A stretch of 30,484 nucleotides of DNA from Bacillota bacterium (GTDB lineage: Bacteria > Bacillota > Clostridia > Lachnospirales > Cellulosilyticaceae): assembly GCA_023436395.1 (NCBI GenBank), contig JAEZJJ010000012.1:1-30484 (forward strand), read 5' to 3'. Under the pieces are notes generated by a model. The model worked only from the letters and a program-made list of their open reading frames with translations, ran no database searches and had not been told where the DNA came from. This document shows, piece by piece, positions 1 through 7,315 of this stretch; within the stretch, counting starts at the first letter, position 1, and each line of letters starts with the position of its first letter. Made by a program: the position numbers and the translations under genes.

Positions 1-234
1 GTTGCAGCTGGTGAAGAAGTTGTTTTTGACAAAGTTTTAGCAGTAGGTAAAGAGGATTCTTTAACTGTAGGTACTCCAGTTGTTGCTAATGCAACAGTTA
101 AAGCTGAAGTAGTAGCTGAAGGTAAAGCAAAAAAAATCATCGTTTACAAATACAAGGCTAAAAAATCTTACCACAAAAAACGTGGTCATCGTCAACCTTT
201 CACAAAAGTTACAATTAAAGCTATTGAAGCTTAA
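1..234 (+). CDS. rplU: Large ribosomal subunit protein bL21, 3' part (start lies outside the window)
   Basis: The window opens inside a reading frame that gives 77 codons and ends in TAA at 232-234. The C-terminal sequence has the basic stretch KKSYHKKRGHRQPFTKVTI, which is typical of the end of ribosomal protein L21, a 23S rRNA-binding protein of the large subunit. The next two genes are prp and rpmA (L27), and rplU-prp-rpmA is the standard Firmicutes order, which supports the call. The prp start follows the stop by five bases, so the genes are very probably co-transcribed and perhaps translationally coupled. The promoter and any leader that might bind L21 for feedback lie upstream and cannot be seen. 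Confidence 0.94.
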   Translation, partial: VAAGEEVVFDKVLAVGKEDSLTVGTPVVANATVKAEVVAEGKAKKIIVYKYKAKKSYHKKRGHRQPFTKVTIKAIEA

Positions 235-239
235 TAATT

Positions 240-575
240 ATGACAAAGGTGATATTTTATCAGAAAGACGAACATGTTTATCGCTTTAGAGTAGAAGGAC
301 ATGCTGGTTTTGCTGGACATGGCGAGGATGTTGTTTGTGCTGCAATTAGCATGCTAGTCATTAACACATTAAATGCTATAGAAACTTATACAGATGAACC
401 AATTAAGGAACTTTGTATAAGCCCAAAAGAGGGTATTATTGATGTAGAATTACCGCGTCGTAAGGCAGGTGAGTATGCATCAGAAGCCGAACTACTTATT
501 AAAAGTATGATATTAGGTCTTAGGACCGTAAAGGAAATGTACGGAGAAAAATACATTGATATTCTAAATAAATAG
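240..575 (+). CDS. prp: Ribosomal-processing cysteine protease Prp
   Basis: This 111-residue protein belongs to the Prp (YsxB) family, which removes the N-terminal extension of L27 in Firmicutes. The family signature is present: GHAGFAGHGEDVVCAAIS, with the expected catalytic pair His21 and Cys33. The length is normal for the family. The ATG at 240 comes five bases after the L21 stop and has no good Shine-Dalgarno sequence, so translation probably depends on ribosomes finishing rplU. The stop codon at 573-575 overlaps the AGGAGG that serves rpmA. The substrate is encoded next door and carries the matching cleavage sequence, which makes the assignment strong. Confidence 0.93.
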   Translation: MTKVIFYQKDEHVYRFRVEGHAGFAGHGEDVVCAAISMLVINTLNAIETYTDEPIKELCISPKEGIIDVELPRRKAGEYASEAELLIKSMILGLRTVKEMYGEKYIDILNK

Positions 576-587
576 GAGGTGGATCAC

Positions 588-878
588 ATGTTACGTTTAG
601 ACCTTCAATTCTTTGCTCATAAAAAAGGACAAGGTTCAACAAGCAACGGTCGTGACTCAGAATCAAAACGTCTTGGCGCTAAAAGAGCCGATGGACAGAT
701 CGTTAAAGCTGGGAATATTTTATACCGTCAAAGAGGAACTAAAATTCATCCAGGTAACAATGTAGGTCGCGGTGGCGATGATACATTATTTGCTTTAGTA
801 GATGGTAGAGTTAAATTCGAACGCAAAGGCAGAGACAAAAAACAAGTTTCTGTATATCCAGTTGCACAAGAAGCATAA
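588..878 (+). CDS. rpmA: Large ribosomal subunit protein bL27 with cleavable N-terminal extension
   Basis: This is ribosomal protein L27, 96 residues, which reaches toward the peptidyl transferase centre. I chose the ATG at 588 because AGGAGG lies at 574-579 with suitable spacing; an in-frame GTG at 579 overlaps that ribosome binding site and is unlikely. The protein begins MLRLDLQFFAHKKG. In Firmicutes this extension is removed by Prp after the second Phe, here between Phe9 and Ala10, leaving a mature protein that starts AHKKGQGS. The core motif NGRDSESKRLGAKR is intact. It is last in the rplU-prp-rpmA operon, with a terminator directly downstream. Confidence 0.97.
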   Translation: MLRLDLQFFAHKKGQGSTSNGRDSESKRLGAKRADGQIVKAGNILYRQRGTKIHPGNNVGRGGDDTLFALVDGRVKFERKGRDKKQVSVYPVAQEA

Positions 879-888
879 TTAACTTTTA

Positions 889-921
889 GAAGGTTTCAGC
901 ATTTGTTGAAACCTTCTTTTT
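889..921 (+). terminator. Rho-independent terminator after rpmA
   Basis: A perfect 10-bp stem pairs 889-898 (GAAGGTTTCA) with 907-916, with an 8-base loop and five Ts from 917. It ends the rplU-prp-rpmA transcript. The 117 bases between it and obg are AT-rich; TATACT at 982-987 could be a -10 box but has no convincing -35. Confidence 0.9.
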
Positions 922-1038
922 ATCATATATGAACATTTATTCGAAAAGTTTAAAATTATAAATTTATAAGTAAATAGAGAGTATACTTATTTAAATTACT
1001 TCAATGTTGTACAAACTAAAGAAGAAGGGAGTGACAAC

Positions 1039-2316
1039 ATGTTTGTAGATAAAGTTAAGATATTTGTAAGATCGGGAAAAGGTGGAGACGGTCACGTTTC
1101 ATTTAGAAGAGAAAAATATGTACCTAATGGTGGACCTGATGGTGGAGATGGAGGCCGTGGAGGTCATATTATTTTTGAAGTGGATTCAGGATGTAATACT
1201 TTAATGAAATTTAGACATCAACGCCATTTTAAAGCTGCAGATGGTGAGAATGGTGGTAAGAAGCGTTGTCATGGCAAAGATGCAGAGGATATGATTATTA
1301 AAGTTCCCCAAGGAACAGTTGTTAGAGAAGCAGAAACCGGCCATGTCATAGCAGATTTACATGCAGCAGGACAAAGAGAAATTCTTTTTAGAGGAGGCAA
1401 AGGGGGACGTGGTAACCAACATTTTGCTACTGCTACAAGACAAGCACCTAGATATAGCGAAAAAGGTAAACCTGCTAAAGAATATTGGCTTATTTTAGAG
1501 CTTAAAATGATTGCAGATGTAGGACTTGTAGGTTATCCTAATGTAGGAAAATCTACATTACTTTCTATGGTAAGTAATGCTCAGCCTAAAATTGCAAATT
1601 ATCATTTCACTACACTAGCACCTAATCTAGGAGTTGTTACAAATCAATATGGTAAGCAATTTGTTATGGCAGACATTCCAGGACTTATTGAAGGTGCAGC
1701 AGAAGGTATTGGATTAGGACATGATTTCTTACGCCATGTAGAAAGAACAAAGGTGCTTCTACATGTAGTAGATGCTGCAGGTAGTGAAGGAAGAGATCCT
1801 GTAGAAGACATTTACGCAATTCAAAAAGAAATAAAATTATTTAATCCTAAAATTTTAGAAGAAAAGCCACAAATTATTGCAGCTAATAAGATTGATATCG
1901 GTAATTGTGAAGAAAATGTTGCACGTCTTAAAGCAGAATTTGAACCTCAGGGAATTAAGGTACTTCCTATTTCTGCAGTAGGTAATGAAAATTTACAAGA
2001 GTTACTAAAAGATGTAGCAGAATTACTTGCCACAGTACCTAGTGAAAATATTATCTTTGAGCCTGAGTTTGAAGAAATTAGCAAAATGTCAACAGAACCA
2101 TTTACTGTGGAACAAGTTCATGAAGGGTACTTTGTTGTAGAAGGACATGGTATTGAACGTATGATGGGATATACTGCCATTGATACAGAACAAGGTTTTG
2201 CTTTCTTCCAAAAATATTTACGTGAAAAGGGTATTATTGAGGCCTTGGAATCAGCAGGTATTTCAGAAGGTGATACAGTTAATATTTATGATTTAGAATT
2301 TGATTATATAAAATAA
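1039..2316 (+). CDS. obg: GTPase Obg/CgtA
   Basis: Obg is a large GTPase needed for late assembly of the 50S subunit and tied to stringent and stress signalling. All three domains are visible in the 425 residues. The glycine-rich Obg fold covers roughly 1-158 (GKGGDGHVSFRREKYVPNGG, then GGRGGHIIF). The G domain has the P-loop GYPNVGKST at 165-173, the DxPG switch in ADIPGLIEGAAEGIGLGHDF, and NKID. The C-terminal OCT domain covers about the last 85 residues (EPFTVEQVHEGYFVVEGHGI). The ATG at 1039 follows AGAAGGGAG at a normal distance. Together with L21/L27 upstream and yhbY downstream it forms a ribosome-assembly block. Confidence 0.97.
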   Translation: MFVDKVKIFVRSGKGGDGHVSFRREKYVPNGGPDGGDGGRGGHIIFEVDSGCNTLMKFRHQRHFKAADGENGGKKRCHGKDAEDMIIKVPQGTVVREAETGHVIADLHAAGQREILFRGGKGGRGNQHFATATRQAPRYSEKGKPAKEYWLILELKMIADVGLVGYPNVGKSTLLSMVSNAQPKIANYHFTTLAPNLGVVTNQYGKQFVMADIPGLIEGAAEGIGLGHDFLRHVERTKVLLHVVDAAGSEGRDPVEDIYAIQKEIKLFNPKILEEKPQIIAANKIDIGNCEENVARLKAEFEPQGIKVLPISAVGNENLQELLKDVAELLATVPSENIIFEPEFEEISKMSTEPFTVEQVHEGYFVVEGHGIERMMGYTAIDTEQGFAFFQKYLREKGIIEALESAGISEGDTVNIYDLEFDYIK

Positions 2317-2330
2317 AAGGAGGTGCCATA

Positions 2331-2624
2331 ATGACACTTACAAGTAAACAAAGGTCTTATTTAAAATCTTTAGCCCAAAAGACAGAAGCTATTTTTCAAA
2401 TTGGTAAAAATGGATTAACTCCTGAGGTAACAGAGGCAGTTGCGTTAGCTTTAGAAGCAAGAGAATTAGTTAAAATTAGTGTTTTGCAAAATTGTCTTGA
2501 GGATCCAAAAGAAATGAGTAACATCTTGGCGGAACGTACAAAGTCTATAGTTGTACAGGTAATTGGTAAAAAGATTGTATTATATAAACCAGCTAAAAAA
2601 AATCCTAGGATTACATTAGTTTAA
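2331..2624 (+). CDS. yhbY: YhbY-type ribosome assembly RNA-binding protein (CRM domain)
   Basis: This 97-residue protein is a single CRM domain of the YhbY/YqeI family, which binds pre-50S ribosomal RNA. Visible family features are MTLTSKQRSYLKSLAQK at the N-terminus, the conserved QIGKNGLTPEV loop (a GxxG-type RNA-binding loop), the helix with ALEARELVKI, and the C-terminal strand QVIGKKIVLYKP. AAAGGAGGTG lies just ahead of the ATG, 14 bases after the obg stop, so it is probably translated from the obg transcript. A terminator follows. A small CRM protein beside obg and nadD matches the usual Firmicutes order. Confidence 0.92.
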   Translation: MTLTSKQRSYLKSLAQKTEAIFQIGKNGLTPEVTEAVALALEARELVKISVLQNCLEDPKEMSNILAERTKSIVVQVIGKKIVLYKPAKKNPRITLV

Positions 2625-2640
2625 ATAAACACTTATTAGG

Positions 2641-2687
2641 AACAAAGGTATCAAAAGCAGTATGCTTTATAATACCTTTGTTTTTTT
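2641..2687 (+). terminator. Rho-independent terminator after yhbY
   Basis: An 11-bp stem pairs 2641-2651 with 2672-2682. An inner 6-bp stem (AAAGCA 2654-2659 with TGCTTT 2663-2668) extends the hairpin, and a T-tract runs through 2681-2687. It separates the obg-yhbY transcript from nadD-yqeK. Confidence 0.9.
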
Positions 2688-2691
2688 ATTA

Positions 2692-2719
2692 TTTAATTTT
2701 ATTGAAAATAGGGTATAAT
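2692..2719 (+). promoter_or_regulatory. Candidate sigma-A promoter for nadD-yqeK
   Basis: A perfect -10 box TATAAT lies at 2714-2719. The best -35 is TTTAAT at 2692-2697 with a 16-base spacer, which is only a partial match. Its position just after the yhbY terminator and 37 bases before the nadD start supports a new transcript beginning here. Confidence 0.45.
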
Positions 2720-2755
2720 AGAAAAGGTATCGAAGTTAAGGTTAAGGAGATTTTT

Positions 2756-3976
2756 ATGTATAAGCTAAAAACAATACGAAAACTAGCTATTATGGGTGGG
2801 ACATTTGATCCTATACATATAGGTCATCTTGTAACAGCAGAAGAAGTAAGACACGAATTCAGTGTGGATGAAGTTCTATTTGTACCAACTGGACATCCTC
2901 CTCATAAATCTAATATTAATATGACAACAAGTGAACATCGTTATTTAATGACAGTTTTAGCAACAGCAGCTAATCCTAGTTTTAAAGTATCAAGAATAGA
3001 AATTGAACGTGAAGGTGTCACTTATACGATTGATACCATCAAAGAGTTAAAGCGGATTTACGGAGAAGATGTACAGTTATATTTTATTACAGGGGCAGAT
3101 GCTATTCATAAAATATTAGGATGGAAAGATTGTAATGAGCTTTTACAAATTTGTGAGTTTGTAGCTGTTACAAGACCTGGTTATAATAAAGGGGAATTAC
3201 TTAAGCAAGTTGAAGAATTAAATAGAACGTATGCAACAAATATTCATTTCTTAGAAGTACCTGCACTAGCTATTTCCTCTTCTAATATCAGAAGAAGAAT
3301 TGAAGAAGAAAAACCTATTAAATACTTAGTACCTCAAGAAGTAGAGAATTATATTAAGAAACATAGCCTGTATGACTATAATCTTCATTTAACAGAAGAA
3401 GAAAAGATAAAGATGTATCAATATGTAGCATCTAGGCTTTCACCTAAGCGATATGCTCATACAAGAGGAGTAGTAGAGATGGCATTAGAATATGCTAAGC
3501 TAAATCACTTAGATTATGATGAAACCTTTATTGCGGCCTTATTTCATGATATTGCAAAAGAGTTACCCAAAGAAGAGCTTTTAAGATTATGTAGGCAATA
3601 TCAAATAGATTTAGATGATTTTGAAAAACAACATCTACATTTAGCACATGGAAAGATAGGTGCAGCCATCCTTGAAAATGATTGGGGAATTCATAAGGCT
3701 TCTATTATTAATAGTATAAAATATCATACAGTAGGTAGACTAAATATGACTGATTTAGAAAAAGTAATTTATCTAGCTGATATGACAGAAGAAGGTAGAA
3801 GTTCCTATAAAGGAAAAGAACAAATTAAACATTTGGCTCAATATAACTTAGATCGTGCTATGTATAAGGCACTTTCTTCTTCATATAATTATGTGACTAA
3901 TATTTTAAAGCAAGAGGTTCATCCAATTACTCATAAATTATTGGCATATTATAAGCAGTTTGATATAGATGAATAA
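2756..3976 (+). CDS. nadD: Fused nicotinate-nucleotide adenylyltransferase (NadD) and YqeK-type HD hydrolase
   Basis: One uninterrupted frame of 406 residues holds two enzymes that are usually separate. Residues 1 to about 210 are NadD, which adenylates nicotinate mononucleotide in NAD synthesis; the nucleotidyltransferase motif GGTFDPIHIGH is at 14-24 and ISSSNIRRRI lies near 180. From about 218 to the end is a YqeK-family HD domain, with YAHTRGV and the metal-binding HD pair in ALFHDIAKEL, then a later YHTVGR. YqeK enzymes hydrolyse diadenosine tetraphosphate. I chose the ATG at 2756 because AAGGAGA lies at 2744-2750; the upstream frame runs through the terminator and promoter and is not credible. 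Domain assignment is firm. Whether the product stays as one chain is unknown. Confidence 0.93.
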   Translation: MYKLKTIRKLAIMGGTFDPIHIGHLVTAEEVRHEFSVDEVLFVPTGHPPHKSNINMTTSEHRYLMTVLATAANPSFKVSRIEIEREGVTYTIDTIKELKRIYGEDVQLYFITGADAIHKILGWKDCNELLQICEFVAVTRPGYNKGELLKQVEELNRTYATNIHFLEVPALAISSSNIRRRIEEEKPIKYLVPQEVENYIKKHSLYDYNLHLTEEEKIKMYQYVASRLSPKRYAHTRGVVEMALEYAKLNHLDYDETFIAALFHDIAKELPKEELLRLCRQYQIDLDDFEKQHLHLAHGKIGAAILENDWGIHKASIINSIKYHTVGRLNMTDLEKVIYLADMTEEGRSSYKGKEQIKHLAQYNLDRAMYKALSSSYNYVTNILKQEVHPITHKLLAYYKQFDIDE

Positions 3977-4084
3977 GGAGTGAATATAAGGAGACTATTA
4001 TATAGTATTTTTTTGGTTACTATAACCACTTGATCATTTTACAGTTAAATATTGCCGTATATTAAGAAAGGAGAATTATATCTT

Positions 4085-4429
4085 TTGAATACAGACACAT
4101 ATAGACTTGGTAAGCAAATAATAGAAGCGCTTAATAAAAAAAAGATTATAAAGGTGGATTTATTAGATGTTGCCCAAATTACACCTTTAGCGGAACTATT
4201 TATTATTGCCATTGCTTCAAATATCAGACAAACTAAAGCGATGGCAGATGAAGTGGAAGAAAGTTTAGCAAAGCTAAATAAATTACCTATCCATAAGGAA
4301 GGTTATCAATCAGCAAATTGGATTTTATTAGATTATGGGGATATAATTGTACATATTCTAGATGAAGAACATGCACAATTTTATGGGTTAACAAGACTTT
4401 GGCAAGATGCGATAAGTCTAGAAATATAG
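4085..4429 (+). CDS. rsfS: Ribosome silencing factor RsfS
   Basis: RsfS (YqeQ/YbeB) binds L14 on the 50S subunit and prevents joining with 30S when nutrients are scarce. The 114-residue product shows the family features IIEALNKKKIIKVDLLDVAQITPLAELFIIA (described here by its LLDV and ADLF-like blocks), then GYQSANWILLDYGDIIVHI and the terminal FYGLTRLW. No ATG fits. I place the start at TTG 4085 because AAAGGAG lies at 4067-4073, although the 11-base spacing is rather long; a TTG at 4052 would sit ahead of that site. The gene follows nadD-yqeK, the normal order. Its stop codon lies inside the large terminator stem shared with the convergent carboxypeptidase gene. Confidence 0.9.
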   Translation: MNTDTYRLGKQIIEALNKKKIIKVDLLDVAQITPLAELFIIAIASNIRQTKAMADEVEESLAKLNKLPIHKEGYQSANWILLDYGDIIVHILDEEHAQFYGLTRLWQDAISLEI

Positions 4430-4487
4430 CTTTTCAAATAAAAAGATAGCTCTTTCATAAAAGAGCTATCTTTTTATTTGAAAAGCT
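4428..4487. terminator. Bidirectional terminator: 28-bp perfect palindrome with a 4-base loop
   Basis: Positions 4428-4455 are the exact reverse complement of 4460-4487, with loop CATA between them. A-rich and T-rich parts sit symmetrically in the arms, so the structure gives a hairpin plus U-tract on either strand. It starts within the rsfS stop codon (4427-4429) and contains the last four sense codons and stop of the minus-strand carboxypeptidase gene. Confidence 0.93.
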
Positions 4488-5784
4488 TTTTAAATTTTAA
4501 TTGTTTAGCACGACGTTTACGTTTCTTGATAATCAATATAATGCATGTAATTAGTAAAACTAATGTTGCAATCAAAATAATAATATAGATGAGAACTAGA
4601 GAAGTTACGCTATTAGTAGAGGGGACAATTACCTTAGAGGCAGATGGGTTAAAGTCAATTTTTTGAATTAATAGGTTATTCTTTGCTAAAATTTTAGAAT
4701 CCTTTGTATAGATAATCTCTCCTATAATATCCCCTTCTTGATGTGTCATATCAATATAAGCAGGAAGACTAATACTTGTCGTAATATCCTGTGAACTTAT
4801 ATTGTTATGAACAAGTACAGAAACATCTTTTTCTACACCAATAGAACAATTTCCTGCTTGATAGGGTTGTCCACTTTTTATACTGTAAAGAGGAAGGGTT
4901 TTTATAGTTTCATTAGAATTATGCAATGACAATGAGTGATAAGAATTAAAACCATAGTCTAGGAGTGTAGCAGTATCTGAATATAAGGTGTTTTTTTCAG
5001 ACTTCATCACCACAGCTACAAGGGTAGTATTTCCTTGTTTTGCAATAGTCACAAGTGTATGTCTTGCCTGATCTGTATATCCAGTTTTACCCCCAATAAC
5101 ATCTTCTCTAAAGATAGTTGAATCTTTATAGGGATTAAACATTTTATGATCTTGAGATAAAGGACGTACTTGATCTGTTTTATTTGTACTATCTATAGTA
5201 TAAATAAAATCTTTCATGATTTCTAAAAAGTAATCATTATCAGCCAAATAACTTGCTATAAGTGACATATCATAGGCTGTAGTATAATGATTTGGGTCAT
5301 GTAATCCATGAGGATTAACAAAATTTGTATTTAGTGCACCTAATTCTTGGGCACGACGATTCATATACTTAGCAAAATCGTCTATGGAACCACTCACAGC
5401 TTCAGCTAATCCATTAGCTACCTCATTAGCAGACATAAGTAGTAAACCATGCAATGCATCATTTACAGTAATTTGTTCACCTACATCCATACCAATATGA
5501 CTACTTCCTGTCTCTATGCCAAAGATAGCTTCTTTAGAAAATGTAATAGTATTAGTTGGTTCTAAGTTTTCTATCGCTAAAAGAGCAGTCATTAACTTTG
5601 TAATACTTGCTGGATATTGTTTGCTATAGGCATCTTTTTCATATAAAACAGTTTTAGTCGATGCATCAATTAAGATGGCAGAGCCTGCCATTATTTGGGG
5701 CTCATTTTCTTCTGCATGGACAATAGGATATAGCAGAGTGAATGTAAGTAATAAACACATATATAAATATTTTTTTTGTTTCAT
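4474..5784 (-). CDS. dacF: Serine-type D-Ala-D-Ala carboxypeptidase (PBP5/DacF-like, family S11)
   Basis: This low-molecular-weight penicillin-binding protein trims the terminal D-Ala from peptidoglycan stem peptides outside the membrane. In the 436-residue product a signal peptide covers about 1-24 (MKQKKYLYMCLLLTFTLL, with VHA before the likely cut). The three active-site motifs are present: SITK at 60-63, SAN in LLLMSANEVANG, and KTG in VIGGKTGYTDQARH. A C-terminal beta-rich domain follows, then a hydrophobic segment (LVLIYIIILIATLVLLIT) and a strongly basic tail, so the protein is probably held by a transmembrane anchor rather than the amphipathic helix common in the family. I prefer the ATG at 5784 over the GTG at 5805, because AAAGGAG lies between the two. 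Whether it is the vegetative DacA or sporulation DacF type cannot be decided; the symbol is approximate. Confidence 0.9.
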   Translation of the reverse strand: MKQKKYLYMCLLLTFTLLYPIVHAEENEPQIMAGSAILIDASTKTVLYEKDAYSKQYPASITKLMTALLAIENLEPTNTITFSKEAIFGIETGSSHIGMDVGEQITVNDALHGLLLMSANEVANGLAEAVSGSIDDFAKYMNRRAQELGALNTNFVNPHGLHDPNHYTTAYDMSLIASYLADNDYFLEIMKDFIYTIDSTNKTDQVRPLSQDHKMFNPYKDSTIFREDVIGGKTGYTDQARHTLVTIAKQGNTTLVAVVMKSEKNTLYSDTATLLDYGFNSYHSLSLHNSNETIKTLPLYSIKSGQPYQAGNCSIGVEKDVSVLVHNNISSQDITTSISLPAYIDMTHQEGDIIGEIIYTKDSKILAKNNLLIQKIDFNPSASKVIVPSTNSVTSLVLIYIIILIATLVLLITCIILIIKKRKRRAKQLKFKKLFK

Positions 5785-5814
5785 TCCTAAAATAGCTCCT
5801 TTCACATAAATAGT

Positions 5815-5843
5815 ATTATAACAGATTTTTTACAATTTAGTAA
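5815..5843 (-). promoter_or_regulatory. Sigma-A-type promoter for the carboxypeptidase gene
   Basis: Read on the minus strand, TTACTA (5838-5843) and TATAAT (5815-5820) are separated by 17 bases. A TG one base ahead of the -10 gives an extended -10, which compensates for the weak -35. The start codon is about 30 bases downstream. Confidence 0.65.
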
Positions 5844-5899
5844 GTAAATCAGTCTAATTTATCAAAAATATGTTAACACTTTGTATAAGGAGTGATAAT

Positions 5900-6598
5900 A
5901 TGGTAGAATTAGTTAAACGCTATAAAGTCATTTTATTAATTATTGGTATAGTCATTATCAACCTAGGTATGTTATTATTTCAATTCAACAGACAAGAAAG
6001 TATTCAACTTATTACCAATCAAGAATCTAAAACTAATGCTGAAAAAGAAATACAAGAAGAGACAAGATCAATAGTTCAAGAGACGCCATTACGACAAGAA
6101 CAATCTATTAATGATATAAATAAGTCTATAGTAGCAGAACCTATTCCAACTATGGTTACAACTGTGCCTGTTTATATTTGCGGTGCTGTTAAGATACCCG
6201 GAGTATATTATGTATCATCTCATGCTATTGTTGATGAGGTTATTAAGTTGTGTGGGGGATTTACAGAAGAAGCAGATTCAGTAGCAATTAATTTAGCTGC
6301 ACCTATTATTCCTAATGAGAAAATTATTGTGCCTAAAGTAGGTGAAGAAATTGACAAAACAATCACTTCATATGACAATAAAATAGAGACTTCTTCTTCA
6401 AAAACTACCCTTATAAATATCAATACAGCTAGTAGTAATGAATTAATGAGTCTTCCAGGAATTGGAGAGGTAAAGGCTCAGGCTATTATTCAGTATAGAG
6501 AAACTATAGAGTCTTTTAGGACTATCGAAGAATTAAAAGAAGTGTCTGGCATAGGTGATAAGACTTTTGAAAAGTTAAAGGATCTTATTACAGTCTAG
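5900..6598 (+). CDS. comEA: ComEA-like DNA-binding protein (SLBB plus helix-hairpin-helix domains)
   Basis: ComEA is the membrane-anchored double-stranded DNA receptor of natural transformation. The 232-residue product has one N-terminal transmembrane helix (YKVILLIIGIVIINLGMLLF, about 8-27), a polar Gln/Glu-rich linker, an SLBB domain (VPVYICGAVKIPGVYYV onward, about 85-145), and a C-terminal pair of helix-hairpin-helix motifs (ININTASSNELMSLPGIGE, then VSGIGDKTFEKL). This is the full ComEA layout. The ATG at 5900 follows AAGGAGTGA; an ATG at 5870 in the same frame lacks a ribosome binding site. ComEC is encoded 3 kb downstream after an inserted regulatory module. Pairing with ComEC suggests DNA uptake, but pilus genes for transformation are not in the window. 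Confidence 0.88.
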   Translation: MVELVKRYKVILLIIGIVIINLGMLLFQFNRQESIQLITNQESKTNAEKEIQEETRSIVQETPLRQEQSINDINKSIVAEPIPTMVTTVPVYICGAVKIPGVYYVSSHAIVDEVIKLCGGFTEEADSVAINLAAPIIPNEKIIVPKVGEEIDKTITSYDNKIETSSSKTTLININTASSNELMSLPGIGEVKAQAIIQYRETIESFRTIEELKEVSGIGDKTFEKLKDLITV

Positions 6599-6627
6599 TC
6601 ACTATTTAATAATAGAGGAGGAGAGAT

Positions 6628-7314
6628 ATGAATAGTAAAATCTTAGTAGTAGACGATGAAAAATTAATTGTTAAAGGAATAAAATTTAGCTTAGAACAAG
6701 AAGGTTGGGAAGTAGATGCGGCATATGATGGGGAAGAAGCGCTGAATTATGTTAAAAACAATAAATATGATGTCATGCTGTTAGATGTGATGCTACCTAA
6801 ATATGATGGTCTACAAGTATGTCAGTTAGTGAGGGAGTTTTCTAATATTCCGATTATTATGCTCACAGCTAAAGGTGAAGATATGGACAAAATTATGGGA
6901 TTAGAATATGGAGCTGATGATTATGTTACAAAGCCTTTTAATATCCTTGAACTTAAGGCTAGGATAAAGGCTATTTTAAGGCGTTCTCAACATCAAGATA
7001 AAGCACCTAATAAAAAGACTATTGAGATAGGAGAATTAAGATTAGAGGTAAGTAGTCGTCGTGTTTTTATTAAAAATCAAGAGATGAATTTAACTGCTAA
7101 AGAATTTGATATGTTAGAGCTTTTTGCGACACATCCAGGCAAAGTCTATAGTAGAGATCAATTATTAGATACTATTTGGGGAAAAGAATATCCTGGTGAT
7201 GTAAGAACTGTAGATGTACACGTGCGTCGATTACGTGAAAAAATAGAGCCTAATCCAGGACAACCTGAGTATATTTATACAAAATGGGGGGTAGGTTACT
7301 ATTTTAAAGATTAA
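6628..7314 (+). CDS. Response regulator, OmpR/PhoB family
   Basis: The 228 residues form a two-component transcription regulator. The receiver domain (1 to about 118) has acidic residues Asp9-Asp10, the phosphoacceptor Asp53 in MLLDVMLPKYDG, and the conserved Lys in DDYVTKPFN. The C-terminal winged helix (about 130-228) contains the OmpR-type stretch LTAKEFDMLELFATHPGKVY and DVRTVDVHVRRLREKIE. AGGAGGAGAG precedes the ATG. The gene lies 29 bases after comEA and one base ahead of the sensor kinase gene, so the pair is certainly co-expressed. Its targets are unknown; the nearest candidates are its own operon, including the GerMN lipoprotein and comEC. I leave the symbol blank because many paralogues share this architecture. 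Confidence 0.94.
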   Translation: MNSKILVVDDEKLIVKGIKFSLEQEGWEVDAAYDGEEALNYVKNNKYDVMLLDVMLPKYDGLQVCQLVREFSNIPIIMLTAKGEDMDKIMGLEYGADDYVTKPFNILELKARIKAILRRSQHQDKAPNKKTIEIGELRLEVSSRRVFIKNQEMNLTAKEFDMLELFATHPGKVYSRDQLLDTIWGKEYPGDVRTVDVHVRRLREKIEPNPGQPEYIYTKWGVGYYFKD

Positions 7315-7315
7315 G

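Noticed and set aside
2678..2755. Upstream extension of the nadD frame
   Set aside because: It would begin inside the yhbY terminator and run through the probable promoter; the NadD fold and ribosome binding site support the start at 2756.
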